From contig NZ_JAHCLR010000003.1 in NCBI RefSeq assembly GCF_018455725.1, positions 186,001 to 250,000 on the forward strand: a DNA stretch of 64,000 bases, written 5' to 3'. Source of the stretch: Mycolicibacter acidiphilus (GTDB lineage: Bacteria > Actinomycetota > Actinomycetes > Mycobacteriales > Mycobacteriaceae). The notes below the pieces were generated by a model. That model did no database searches. It saw only the letters and a list, made by a program, of their open reading frames with translations, and was not told the DNA's origin. The position numbers and the translations under genes were made by a program. Of this stretch, positions 18,480-28,728 are shown in pieces. Numbering within the stretch: the first letter of the stretch is position 1; each line of letters begins with the position of its first letter.

Positions 18480-19949
18480 CTAATTAGCCGAAGTGGCAAT
18501 CGATTTGATCTCCAGGTATTCCTCGAACCCGGCGATCCCCATCTCCCGGCCGTTGCCGGACTGCTTGTAGCCGCCGAACGGCATGTCCGCGGAGTACCAG
18601 ACACCGCCGTTGACGTTGACGGTGCCGACCCGCAGTCGCGCCGCCACCGCCGCGGCCCGCTGCGGATCGCCGCCGTAGACGGTGCCGGAGAGCCCGTACG
18701 GCGAGTCGTTGGCGATCCGGACCGCGTCGTCGTCGCCGTCGTGGGCGAGCACGGTCAGCACCGGGCCGAAGATCTCCTCGCGGGCCACCCGGGATTCGTT
18801 GGTCAGCCCGGCGATCACGGTCGGAGCGATGAAGTAGCCGGCCGGCTGATCGTCGGGACGCCCGCCGCCGCAGGCGAACGTACCGCCTTCTGCCACCGCC
18901 AGATCCAGGTAACCCTGCACCCGGTCGCGCTGCCGGGCGGAGATCAGCGGCCCGCAGACGGTGTCGGGTTTGGCCGGGTCCCCGGCCTTGATCGACCCCA
19001 TGACACCGGCGGCGGCCGCCACCGCCTCGTCGTAGCGGGCCCGCGGCACCACCAGCCGGGTGGTGATCGCGCAGCCCTGCCCGGCGTGCAGGCAGGCCGA
19101 GAACGCCGCCACCGAGCAGGCGGCGCCCAGGTCGGCGTCGTCGAGCACGAGGAACGCGGACTTGCCGCCGAGTTCCAGGAACACCTTCTTGACGGTGGCC
19201 GCCGCGTCGGCCATCACGGCGCGACCGGTCGCGGTGGATCCGGTGAACGAGATCATGTCCACCCGTGGGTCTTTCGCGAGTATCGCACCGAGCCGATGGT
19301 CGGTTCCGGTGACGATGTTGACCACGCCCGGCGGGATGTCGGTGTGTTCGGCGATCAGCTGGCCGACCGCGGCCGCGCACCACGGCGTGTCCGGGGCCGG
19401 CTTGAGCACCACCGTGTTGCCGGCGGCCAGGGCTGGACCGAGTTTGGCCAGGTTGATCTGGTGCGGGAAGTTCCACGGGGTGATGGCGCCGACGACGCCG
19501 ACGGCCTCGCGGACGATGGTGCGCCGGGTCGGGATGCCCAGTGGGGCGGCCTGGCCCAGATCCTCGGTCCAGGAGTAGTTCTCGGCCGTGTCGGCGGCGA
19601 AGCCGAGGTCGTTCACCGGTCCTTCGAGTTGGGCGCCGGCGGTGAGCATCCGGGGCGCTCCCGCCTCGGCGATCGTCATCTCCCGCAGTTCGTCGACGTG
19701 CTTGAGCAGCACGTCGCGCAGTTGGCGCACGCAGCGCACCCGCAGCGCGGTGTTGCGCGACCAGTCGGTGTCGTCGAACGCGCGGCGGGCGGCATCGATG
19801 GCCCGGTCCATGTCGGCGGCGTCGGCGTCGGCCGCCTCCCCGAGCACCTCCTCGGTCGCCGGGTTGATCGTGGCGAAGGTCCCGGCACCGCCGGGCACCA
19901 ACTTGCCGTCGATGAGCAGGCTGCTGATGCCGTCGGCCGGTAACGCCAT
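18480..19949 (-). CDS. Aldehyde dehydrogenase family protein
   Basis: This 489-aa protein starts at ATG 19949, with GGGGAG 6 bases upstream. It has the ALDH fold motifs: TPWNFPHQ, FTGSTATGR for NAD binding, LELGGKSA with the catalytic Glu, and GQGC with the catalytic Cys (near residue 290). It oxidises an aldehyde to the acid with NAD(P)+. The substrate is unknown, but the location divergent from a TetR-P450 operon suggests oxidation of lipid or sterol-like intermediates. It matches Rv0768 (aldA). Confidence 0.94.
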   Translation of the reverse strand: MALPADGISSLLIDGKLVPGGAGTFATINPATEEVLGEAADADAADMDRAIDAARRAFDDTDWSRNTALRVRCVRQLRDVLLKHVDELREMTIAEAGAPRMLTAGAQLEGPVNDLGFAADTAENYSWTEDLGQAAPLGIPTRRTIVREAVGVVGAITPWNFPHQINLAKLGPALAAGNTVVLKPAPDTPWCAAAVGQLIAEHTDIPPGVVNIVTGTDHRLGAILAKDPRVDMISFTGSTATGRAVMADAAATVKKVFLELGGKSAFLVLDDADLGAACSVAAFSACLHAGQGCAITTRLVVPRARYDEAVAAAAGVMGSIKAGDPAKPDTVCGPLISARQRDRVQGYLDLAVAEGGTFACGGGRPDDQPAGYFIAPTVIAGLTNESRVAREEIFGPVLTVLAHDGDDDAVRIANDSPYGLSGTVYGGDPQRAAAVAARLRVGTVNVNGGVWYSADMPFGGYKQSGNGREMGIAGFEEYLEIKSIATSAN

Positions 19950-19967
19950 GTGCACTCCCCGAGGATT

Positions 19968-19979
19968 AGACAACTGTCC
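19968..19979. promoter_or_regulatory. Likely TetR operator, ALDH side
   Basis: AGACA-AC-TGTCC (AGACAACTGTCC) is a near-perfect version of the palindrome found at 20080-20093. It lies 18 bases upstream of the ALDH start, where a bound repressor would block transcription. Confidence 0.5.
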
Positions 19980-20079
19980 GACTTACCGAGCCGAACCCTA
20001 GCCCCGCCGTGCGGCGCAACGCAAGGGCACATCCGAGTTTTACCAGCATACTTGTCGACCAGACTCAACTCGGTTAACT

Positions 20080-20093
20080 TGGACAAGTGTCCA
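20080..20093. promoter_or_regulatory. Likely TetR operator overlapping the tetR start codon
   Basis: TGGACA-AG-TGTCCA is a perfect 6-bp inverted repeat around two bases. The GTG start of the TetR gene (20087) lies inside it. TTAACT at 20074-20079 resembles a -10 element 7 bases before the GTG, so the transcript may be leaderless. The site would give tight autoregulation of the whole P450 operon. Confidence 0.6.
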
Positions 20094-20680
20094 GTGAAAC
20101 CGTGGTTCCCGTCACAGCACGCAACCGTCGCCAGGAGGAGACGTTCCGCAAGGTACTGACCGCGGGCGTGGAGATGCTGCGGGAGAAGTCGTACGCGGAC
20201 CTGACCGTGCGTGCCGTCGCCGCAAGAGCGCAGGTCGCCCCCGCCACCGCCTACACCTACTTCTCGTCGAAGAACCACCTGATCGCCGAGGTCTACCTCG
20301 ACCTGGTGCGCCGGGTGCCGTTCTTCACCGACGTCAACGAGCCGATGCCCAGGCGGGTCAACCAGGCGCTGCGGGAGCTGGCCCTGGTGGTGGCCGACGA
20401 ACCGGAGGTGGCCGCGGCCTGCACCACGGCGCTGCTCAGCGGCGGCGGCGAGCCGGCCGTGCGCACGGTGCGCGACCGGATCGGCGCGGAGATCCACCGC
20501 CGGATCACCTCGGCGATCGGCCCCGACGCCGACCCGCGGACGGTGTCGGCCCTGCAGATGACGTTCTTCGGCGCGCTGGTCAACGCCGGCAGCGGTGTCT
20601 TCACCTATCAGCAGATCATCGACCGGCTCGGCTACGCGGCCGGCCTGATCCTCAAAGCCGAACCAGGAGAACACCAGTGA
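20087..20680 (+). CDS. TetR family regulator of the CYP51 cluster
   Basis: This 197-aa protein starts at GTG 20087. Residues ~12-60 are the TetR helix-turn-helix, with TAYTYFSSKNHLIAEVY closing it. It is the first gene of an operon with CYP123, SDR, CYP51, ferredoxin, NTF2-like protein and AdhB, and is divergent from the ALDH gene. Palindromes at both ends of the 137-bp intergenic region are probable operators. It corresponds to Rv0767c. The effector is unknown. Confidence 0.92.
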   Translation: MSSETVVPVTARNRRQEETFRKVLTAGVEMLREKSYADLTVRAVAARAQVAPATAYTYFSSKNHLIAEVYLDLVRRVPFFTDVNEPMPRRVNQALRELALVVADEPEVAAACTTALLSGGGEPAVRTVRDRIGAEIHRRITSAIGPDADPRTVSALQMTFFGALVNAGSGVFTYQQIIDRLGYAAGLILKAEPGEHQ

Positions 20681-21891
20681 CCGCTCAGCTCACCGAGCCC
20701 GTGCTCAACCCGTACGACTACGACTTCCACGAGGACCCGTTCCCGTACTACGCCCGCCTGCGCGAGGAGGCGCCGGTCTACCACAACGAGGAGCTGAACT
20801 TCTGGGCACTGTCCCGGCACGCCGACGTGCTGGAGGGCTTCCGCGACGACGGCGTGCTGTCCAACAGCGAAGGCGTGTCGCTGGATCCGATTTCCCGCGG
20901 GCCGCACGCCCACCGGGTGATGTCGATCCTGGCGATGGACGACCCCGGCCATCTGCGGCTGCGCACCCTGGTGTCGCGGGCGTTCACCCCGCGCCGCATC
21001 CGGGAGCTGGAGCCGCAGGTGCTCGCGCTGGCCCGGGGGCATCTGGATGACGCGATGGCGCTGGGTGATTCGTTTGACTTCATCGGCGACTTCGCCTCGA
21101 AGCTGCCGATGGACGTCATCTCCGAACTGATGGGGGTGCCGAGCGCCGACCGGATCCGGGTGCGTGACCTCGCCGACGGGGTGCTGCACCGCGAGGAGGG
21201 CATCAACGACGTGCCGCCGTCGGCGATGCAGGCGTCGGTGGAGTTGATGACCTACTACGCGTCGATGATCGCCGACTTCAAGAAGACGCCCGCCGACAAC
21301 CTGACGTCGGCGCTGCTGTCCGCGGAGATCGACGGTGACCGGCTCACCGACGAAGAGATCATGGCGTTTCTGTTCCTGATGGTGATCGCCGGCAACGAGA
21401 CCACCACCAAACTGCTTGGCACGTCGATGTACTGGGCGCACCAGAACCCCGACCAGCTGTCGACGGTCTTCGCCGACCCCTCGCGCATTCCGCTGTGGGT
21501 GGAGGAGAGCCTGCGCTACGACACCCCCAGTCAGATCCTGGCGCGCAAGTGCGTCAAGGAGTTCACCCTGCACGGCGTGACGGTGCCCGCCGATGCGGTG
21601 GTGCTGCTGCTGCCCGGCTCCGGTAACCGCGACGGCCGGGTGTTCGACGAGCCCGACGAGTTCCGGATCGGCCGTGACATCGGCGCGAAGCTGCTGAGCT
21701 TCGGCAGCGGCGCGCACTTCTGCCTCGGCGCGCACCTGGCCCGGATGGAGGCCCGGATCGTGTTGGAGGAGTTGTTCGCCCGGATCGACGGTTACGAGAT
21801 CGATGAGGCGAACGCGGTGCGGGTGCACTCGTCGAACGTGCGCGGCTTCGCCAACCTGCCGCTGACCGTCACCCGGAAGGCCGGTGCCTGA
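20677..21891 (+). CDS. Cytochrome P450 of the CYP123 type
   Basis: This 404-aa P450 has a GTG start overlapping the tetR stop (GTGA). Visible are the I-helix motif VIAGNETTTK (oxygen activation), the ExxR motif EESLR, and the heme loop FGSGAHFCLG with axial Cys349. Length and position equal Rv0766c (CYP123). No substrate is known to me. Electrons could come from the ferredoxin encoded four genes later. Confidence 0.93.
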   Translation: MTAQLTEPVLNPYDYDFHEDPFPYYARLREEAPVYHNEELNFWALSRHADVLEGFRDDGVLSNSEGVSLDPISRGPHAHRVMSILAMDDPGHLRLRTLVSRAFTPRRIRELEPQVLALARGHLDDAMALGDSFDFIGDFASKLPMDVISELMGVPSADRIRVRDLADGVLHREEGINDVPPSAMQASVELMTYYASMIADFKKTPADNLTSALLSAEIDGDRLTDEEIMAFLFLMVIAGNETTTKLLGTSMYWAHQNPDQLSTVFADPSRIPLWVEESLRYDTPSQILARKCVKEFTLHGVTVPADAVVLLLPGSGNRDGRVFDEPDEFRIGRDIGAKLLSFGSGAHFCLGAHLARMEARIVLEELFARIDGYEIDEANAVRVHSSNVRGFANLPLTVTRKAGA

Positions 21892-22715
21892 ATGCCCCGT
21901 TTCGACGCTCCCCCGGCACGCCGCCCCGCCATCGTCGCCGGCGCCTCGTCGGGGATCGGCGCGGCGACCGCGGAAGAGCTGGCGCGACGCGGCTTTCCGG
22001 TCGCCCTGGGCGCACGGCGCACCGACAAGCTGTCGGAGCTGGTGGCCACGATCAACGACGCCGGCGGTGAGGCGGTCGCGTTTCCACTGGACGTCACCGA
22101 CGCCGACTCGGTGAAATCGTTCGTCGCGCAGAGCATCGACGCGCTCGGCGAGATCGAACTGCTGGTGTCCGGTGCCGGGGACATGGTGCCGGGCCGCATC
22201 CACGAGATGAGCACCGAAGCGTTCAACGACCAGATCCAAGTGCACCTGGTCGGCGCACAGCGGCTGGCCGCCGCGGTGCTGCCGGACATGGTGGCCCGCC
22301 GGCGCGGCGACGTCATCTTCGTCGGCTCGGATGTGGCACTGCGGCAACGCCCGCACATGGGCGCGTACGGCGCCGCGAAGGCCGCCCTGGTCGCGATGGT
22401 CACCAATCTGCAGATGGAGTTGGAGGGCACCGGGGTGCGGGCGTCGATCGTGCATCCCGGCCCGACGCTGACCGGGATGGGCTGGCAGCTCACCGCCGAG
22501 CAGGTCGGGCCGATGCTGGAGGACTGGGCCAAGTGGGGGCAGGCCCGGCACAGCTACTTCCTGCGGCCGGCCGATCTGGCCCGGGCGATCGCGTTCGTCG
22601 CCGAGACCCCGCGTGGCGCGCACATCGTGAACATGGAGGTCCAACCGGAGGCGCCGCTGAAAGACACCGCCTCCGAGCGGCAGCACCTGCAACTTCCCGA
22701 CGAAGGGATGCCGTC

Positions 22716-22719
<4 letters not shown>
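21892..22719 (+). CDS. Short-chain dehydrogenase/reductase in the CYP51 operon
   Basis: This 275-aa SDR begins directly after the P450 stop and overlaps the CYP51 start (ATGA). It has GASSGIG near residue 20, GAGD in place of the usual NNAG, the catalytic Ser in VGSD and YGAAK as the Tyr-Lys motif. It matches Rv0765c. The substrate is unknown; the sterol-demethylase context suggests a lipid alcohol or ketone. Confidence 0.92.
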
Positions 22720-24292
<1,573 letters not shown>

Positions 24293-24294
24293 CC

Positions 24295-24840
24295 ATGCCT
24301 GCTTTCCCCCGTGCTGAGCTCGAGGATGTCGTCGAGCGCTGGCTGCAGGCCAACCGGGATGCCGAAAAGACCGGCGACTGGCGCGATCTGGCCGCGTTCT
24401 ACACCGACGACGCCACCTACGGTTGGAACATCGGGCCGAAGGAGGACGTCATGTGCGTCGGGATCGACGAGATCCGCGACATCGCCCTCGGATTGGAGAT
24501 GGAGGGTCTGCACGGCTGGAGCTACCCGTACCAGCGGGTCATCATCGACGACAAGCAGGGTGAGGTGGTGGGATTCTGGAAGCAGGTCGCGACCGATGCC
24601 GACGGGAGCCAGGCGGAGATCCACGGGATCGGCGGCAGTTGGTTCCGCTACGCCGGCGACGGCAAGTGGGACTGGCAGCGGGACTTCTTCGACTTCGGGC
24701 ACGTCTCGGCGCTGTACCTGGAGTTGATCAAGGCGGGCAAGCTGTCGGAGGGCATGCAGCAGCGCATCCAGCGCAGCATGGCCGGCGAGAAGCTGCCCGG
24801 CTACTACCCGCTCGGGAAAACCCCGGCGCCGCTGTGGTGA
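24295..24840 (+). CDS. NTF2-like (SnoaL fold) protein
   Basis: This 181-aa protein starts 2 bases after the ferredoxin stop. The first ~130 residues have the pattern of the cone-shaped NTF2/SnoaL fold (NRDAEKTGDWRDLAAFYTDD, then VVGFWKQ). No catalytic set is obvious. It matches Rv0762c. Such proteins are often isomerases, cyclases or accessory subunits; this one is uncharacterised. Confidence 0.82.
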   Translation: MPAFPRAELEDVVERWLQANRDAEKTGDWRDLAAFYTDDATYGWNIGPKEDVMCVGIDEIRDIALGLEMEGLHGWSYPYQRVIIDDKQGEVVGFWKQVATDADGSQAEIHGIGGSWFRYAGDGKWDWQRDFFDFGHVSALYLELIKAGKLSEGMQQRIQRSMAGEKLPGYYPLGKTPAPLW

Positions 24841-24961
24841 TGGTGTCGATGCGGTTGGGGCGCAAGTGATTTCACGCTAACCATTCCGCTACCGGGTGGT
24901 CCGCTATACGCTGCAGGAACAGGGTCCAGGTCGGGTTTTCGACAGGAAAGCAGGTTCGCAG

Positions 24962-26089
24962 GTGAAGACGAAGGGCGCGCTGCTCTGGGAGTTCAACAAG
25001 CCGTGGTCGGTCGAGGAGATCGAGATCGGGGACCCGCAGAAAGACGAGGTCAAGATCCAGATGGAAGCGGCCGGGATGTGCCATTCCGACCACCATCTGA
25101 TGACCGGGTCGATTCCGATGGCCGGCTTCCCGGTGCTCGGCGGGCATGAGGGCGCCGGGATCGTCACCGAAGTCGGGCCGGGCGTGGAGGACTTGGCGCC
25201 CGGCGACCACGTGGTGCTGTCGTTCATCCCGTCCTGCGGGAAGTGTCCGTCGTGCCAGGCGGGGATGCGCAACCTGTGCGATCTGGGTGCCGGACTGCTC
25301 AGCGGCGTCGCGGTCAGCGACGGCACCTTCCGGGTGCACGCCCGCGGGCAGGGCGTCTACCCGATGACGCTGCTCGGCACGTTCTCGCCGTGGATGGTGG
25401 TGCACAAGACGTCGGTGGTGAAGATCGACCCGTCGGTGCCGTTCGAGGTGGCGTGCCTGGTCGGCTGCGGCGTCACCACCGGTTACGGTTCGGCGGTGCG
25501 CCAGGCCGACATCCGCCCCGGTCAGGACGTCGCGATCGTCGGCGTCGGCGGCGTGGGCATGTCTGCGCTGCAGGGCGCGGTGGCCGCCGGGGCGCGCAAC
25601 GTGTTCGTCGTCGAACCGGTGGAGTGGAAGCGCGACCAGGCGCTGAAGTTCGGCGCCACCCACGTCTACCCCGATATCCACTCCGCGATGGGCGGCATCA
25701 TGGAGGTCACCGCCGGGTTGATGGCCAAGAAGGTGATCGTCACCGTCGGCGAGGTGCACGGCGCGGACATCGAGAACTACATGATCCTGACGGCGAAGGC
25801 CGGCACCTGCGTGCTGACCGCGATGGGCAGCATCCTCGACAACGAGGTCACCCTGAACCTGGCGATGCTGACCCTGCTGCAGAAGAACCTGCAGGGCACC
25901 ATCTTCGGCGGCGGCAACCCGCAGTACGACATCCCGCAACTGCTGAGCATGTACAAGATCGGCAAGCTGAACCTCGATGACATGGTCACCCGGCAGTATC
26001 AGTTGGAGCAGATCAACGAGGGTTACCAGGACATGCTGGACGGCAAGAACATTCGCGGCATCATCCGCTATACCGACGCAGACCGCTAG
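24962..26089 (+). CDS. adhB: NDMA-dependent type zinc alcohol dehydrogenase
   Basis: This 375-aa protein starts at GTG 24962 (KTKGALLWEFNKPWSVEEIE). An ORF extension upstream is not conserved. It has the zinc alcohol dehydrogenase motifs: catalytic zinc Cys in AAGMCHSDHH, GHEGAGIV, the structural-zinc cysteines in SCGKCPSCQAGMRNLC, and the Rossmann GVGGVGMSAL. It closely matches AdhB (Rv0761c). It is last in the CYP51 operon, 121 bases after the previous gene, and is followed by a perfect terminator hairpin. Confidence 0.94.
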   Translation: MKTKGALLWEFNKPWSVEEIEIGDPQKDEVKIQMEAAGMCHSDHHLMTGSIPMAGFPVLGGHEGAGIVTEVGPGVEDLAPGDHVVLSFIPSCGKCPSCQAGMRNLCDLGAGLLSGVAVSDGTFRVHARGQGVYPMTLLGTFSPWMVVHKTSVVKIDPSVPFEVACLVGCGVTTGYGSAVRQADIRPGQDVAIVGVGGVGMSALQGAVAAGARNVFVVEPVEWKRDQALKFGATHVYPDIHSAMGGIMEVTAGLMAKKVIVTVGEVHGADIENYMILTAKAGTCVLTAMGSILDNEVTLNLAMLTLLQKNLQGTIFGGGNPQYDIPQLLSMYKIGKLNLDDMVTRQYQLEQINEGYQDMLDGKNIRGIIRYTDADR

Positions 26090-26101
26090 GCCACCGTTTT
26101 C

Positions 26102-26153
26102 AGTGTGCGTGTAGGGCGGGCTCTACGCCGAAAACCCGCCCTACACGCACACT
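26102..26153. terminator. Perfect 19-bp inverted repeat between adhB and the YceI gene
   Basis: The arms are 26102-26120 (AGTGTGCGTGTAGGGCGGG) and 26135-26153, separated by a 14-base loop. It lies between convergent genes and can act in both directions. Confidence 0.85.
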
Positions 26154-26159
26154 CAACGG

Positions 26160-26696
26160 TTAAGAACCGGCCGGCCGGAACACCAGGTTCGCCCGCAGCC
26201 GCGTCCGGTTGCCGACCATCCCGAGGAAGTTGCCTTCGACGGCGAACTGCTTGCGGGTCACGGTCGCCTCGGTGTTCAGCCGGATGCCGCCGTCATCGAG
26301 CGGGGTGACCTCCACTTTCAGCGGCAACGGTCCGGTGATCCCCTTGACGGTCAGTTCTGCATCCAGCTTGACGACGTCGCCGTTGGCCGGTTCCCCACCC
26401 TTGACCACCACGGAGATGTCCGGGTAGCGGTCGGAGTCGAAGAAGTTCGACCTGCGCAGATCGTGGTCGCGGGTGCCCAGGCCGGTGTCGATCGACGCCG
26501 CTTTGATGTCGACACGGCCGGACACCGTCTTGGCGTCCTTGATCTCCCCACTGCCGGTGAAATCGGTGAAAGCGCCACGCACCTTCAGCGCGCCCCACAT
26601 GGTGCCGTTCTCGAATCTGATGGACGACTGCCCGGTATCCAGGCTCCAGACGCCCACGGCATCGCGGCTGCTGAGAAAGGTTGTGACAGCTGACAT
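26160..26696 (-). CDS. YceI family lipocalin-like protein
   Basis: This 178-aa protein starts at ATG 26696, with AAGGAGAGG just upstream. VWSLDTGQSSIRF opens the YceI beta-barrel. The family signature around residues 70-100 includes RDHDLRRSNFFDSDRYPDIS. YceI proteins bind long isoprenoid or fatty-acyl chains in the barrel. This one lacks a signal peptide, so it is probably cytoplasmic. It replaces the position where M. tuberculosis has the ketosteroid-isomerase-like Rv0760c. Confidence 0.9.
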   Translation of the reverse strand: MSAVTTFLSSRDAVGVWSLDTGQSSIRFENGTMWGALKVRGAFTDFTGSGEIKDAKTVSGRVDIKAASIDTGLGTRDHDLRRSNFFDSDRYPDISVVVKGGEPANGDVVKLDAELTVKGITGPLPLKVEVTPLDDGGIRLNTEATVTRKQFAVEGNFLGMVGNRTRLRANLVFRPAGS

Positions 26697-26793
26697 GTCC
26701 TCTCCTTTTCGTGAAGGCTCGTCCGTGGGCGATCGGTCCGGCTCGCATTCGATGATAACCAGCGGCGGCCGACTGCATCCGGTACTCGGCAAT

Positions 26794-27594
26794 ATGCTCG
26801 AACCCGTGAAATCCACCGTCCGACCAGCCCAGCGGGCGGCGCCGCGGATACTCGGGGCGGTGGCGCTGACGGTGCTCGGCGCCTGCGGCGTGCTGGTTCT
26901 CACCACTGCGCCGCGATCGAACAGCCTGGTGGGCCGGTCCAACTGGCAGCTGGCGGCGACGCTGCCGGTGCAGGCGGATTTCCCCGCCGAATGGAACTAC
27001 GCGATCCGGGGGTCGGTGGGGTGGGCAACCCCGCCTGATTCCACCACGGCCGAACCCGACGGCCCGCTCATCCCGACCGCCGCCTACACCCCGGCGGACT
27101 GCGGGTCGCTGCCGGCGGCGCTGGCCGTAGCGGCCGACTCGCCGGCCAACGTCCATGTCGACACCACGCCGGTGGGCATCGCGTCGGCGAAGCTCTACTG
27201 GCGCGATTCGGTGGCCGCCGGTGAACCCGACACCGACGAACCCGACACCGACTTCGTCATCACCGCCCCGGGCGAACCGTCGTCGATCGGCGAATACCGG
27301 GATTGGCTGCGCCGCTGCGACGCGTACCGGGTCACCGTCTTCGACCCGCAGACCCGGACCCGCGTCGAGCGGTTCGCCACCACCACCGTCGAGGCCCCCG
27401 ATCCAGGCGCCGCGCTGACCGTCACCCGGACCTTCGTCGACGTCAACGGCGGCGCCGAGCCGGTGAGCCACCGGGTCAGCTACTACCCGGTGCGCGGGCT
27501 GCTGCTGACGTGTTCGACGTCGATGCGCGGCGCCGACGCGGACCTGGTGCGCGAACTGGGCGCCCGAACCGCCCGGAAGCTGGCCGCACTGTGA
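26794..27594 (+). CDS. Membrane-anchored or secreted hypothetical protein (paralogue 1)
   Basis: This 266-aa protein has a single hydrophobic N-terminal segment (RILGAVALTVLGACGVLVLT, about residues 18-37) that anchors or exports it. The rest is a soluble extracytoplasmic domain with four Cys and the motif ADFPAEWNY. The next gene starts inside its stop codon (GTGA) and encodes a protein with the same plan and a matching DFPAGW motif, so the two are paralogues. Starts at ATG 26794 or GTG 26806 are both possible. The family is not recognised with certainty; the DFPA-W motif recalls mycobacterial extracytoplasmic sensor-like domains. Confidence 0.75.
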   Translation: MLEPVKSTVRPAQRAAPRILGAVALTVLGACGVLVLTTAPRSNSLVGRSNWQLAATLPVQADFPAEWNYAIRGSVGWATPPDSTTAEPDGPLIPTAAYTPADCGSLPAALAVAADSPANVHVDTTPVGIASAKLYWRDSVAAGEPDTDEPDTDFVITAPGEPSSIGEYRDWLRRCDAYRVTVFDPQTRTRVERFATTTVEAPDPGAALTVTRTFVDVNGGAEPVSHRVSYYPVRGLLLTCSTSMRGADADLVRELGARTARKLAAL

Positions 27595-28289
27595 ACCGCC
27601 GACAATGGCTGCTCGCCGCGGCGGTGTGGGTGGTCGCGCTGGCCGCGGTGGCACTCGTCGTCCCGGTGAGCATCGCCCAGCGGCCGCAGCCCGCCGCGCC
27701 GGGATCAGCGGCGCTGAGCAACCAGCAACTCGCCGAAATGCTGCCAGGCGCAGGCGATTTCCCCGCCGGCTGGACCCTCAAGGCTTACCCCGGATACGCC
27801 GAGAACTTCGGCTACTGGCGCTATCACCGGGCCGACGACCTCGGACCCACCACACCCGAGGAGTGCGCAGACGTGCAGTTCGGCGCCTCACCGGACAGCT
27901 CCACCGCCGTCGACATCGCCGGGGCCGCCACCGCCTCCGGCTACCCCGGCGACGTGCGACTGGCGATCGAGCGGGAGTTCCAGCCGGCCGGGTTCGACGA
28001 GATGATCGCGCGGGTAGCCCGCTGCGGTGAGATCACCAGCGGCCCCAGGCTCCTGCGCACCCGGGAGATCGTGCGGATCGTGACGGACTCCCGGCCGCGC
28101 GGCCGGCCGCAACTCTTCCGGTACACGGTGACCGCCGACTACGGCGACGGGCAGGCCCGGATCCGGCACTACGCCTATGCCCGCACCGGACGGCTGATCC
28201 TGACCGGCGAGTGCGTCGACGCCGAGCGGCAACTGCTGGACCGACTGTTCGCCCAGACCCTCGGCCGCATGCAGGCCACACCCGGCTGA
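27591..28289 (+). CDS. Membrane-anchored or secreted hypothetical protein (paralogue 2)
   Basis: This 232-aa protein starts at GTG 27591, overlapping the upstream stop. The N-terminus [20 protein letters not shown] is a signal anchor. The extracytoplasmic part has [19 protein letters not shown] and three cysteines (PEECAD, VARCGE, GECVD). It is organised as a tandem pair with the preceding gene. Function unknown. Confidence 0.75.
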   Translation: MNRRQWLLAAAVWVVALAAVALVVPVSIAQRPQPAAPGSAALSNQQLAEMLPGAGDFPAGWTLKAYPGYAENFGYWRYHRADDLGPTTPEECADVQFGASPDSSTAVDIAGAATASGYPGDVRLAIEREFQPAGFDEMIARVARCGEITSGPRLLRTREIVRIVTDSRPRGRPQLFRYTVTADYGDGQARIRHYAYARTGRLILTGECVDAERQLLDRLFAQTLGRMQATPG

Positions 28290-28320
28290 CCCAGTCGGAC
28301 CCGGCCATATGCTGAACGCC

Positions 28321-28725
28321 ATGGCCACCGTCTTCACCAAGATCATCAACCGGGAACTGCCCGGCCGGTTTGTCTACGAGGACGACGACGTCGTCGCCTT
28401 CCTGACCATCGAACCCATGACCCCGGGGCACACCCTGGTGGTGCCGCGCGCCGAGATCGACCAGTGGCAGGACCTCGACGGCGCGGTGCTGGCCCAGGTG
28501 ATGCGGGTCGCGCAGCGGATCGGCAAGGCGGTGTGCCATGCGTTCGACGCCGACCGGGCCGGGCTGATCATCGCCGGGCTGGAGGTGCCGCACCTGCACG
28601 TGCACGTCTTCCCGGCCCGCGACCTCAGCGACTTCGGCTTCGCCAACGTGGACCGCAACCCGTCTCCGGAATCCCTCGATCAGGCGCAGCAGAAGATCAC
28701 CGACGCGCTGGTCGAGTTGCTGTAG
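28321..28725 (+). CDS. HIT family (histidine triad) nucleotide-binding protein
   Basis: The protein has 134 aa, with the histidine triad HLHVHVFP near residue 97. The family hydrolyses nucleotide phosphoramidates or related nucleotides. The zinc-site cysteines of some HIT proteins are absent. TATGCT seven bases before the ATG looks like a -10 element, which would make the transcript leaderless. It is convergent with phoR (3-bp gap) and matches Rv0759c. Confidence 0.93.
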   Translation: MATVFTKIINRELPGRFVYEDDDVVAFLTIEPMTPGHTLVVPRAEIDQWQDLDGAVLAQVMRVAQRIGKAVCHAFDADRAGLIIAGLEVPHLHVHVFPARDLSDFGFANVDRNPSPESLDQAQQKITDALVELL

Positions 28726-28728
28726 CGC

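Noticed and set aside
20632-22692. 686-codon minus-strand frame across CYP123 and the SDR
   Set aside because: Antisense to two clear enzymes; composition is typical of a shadow frame.
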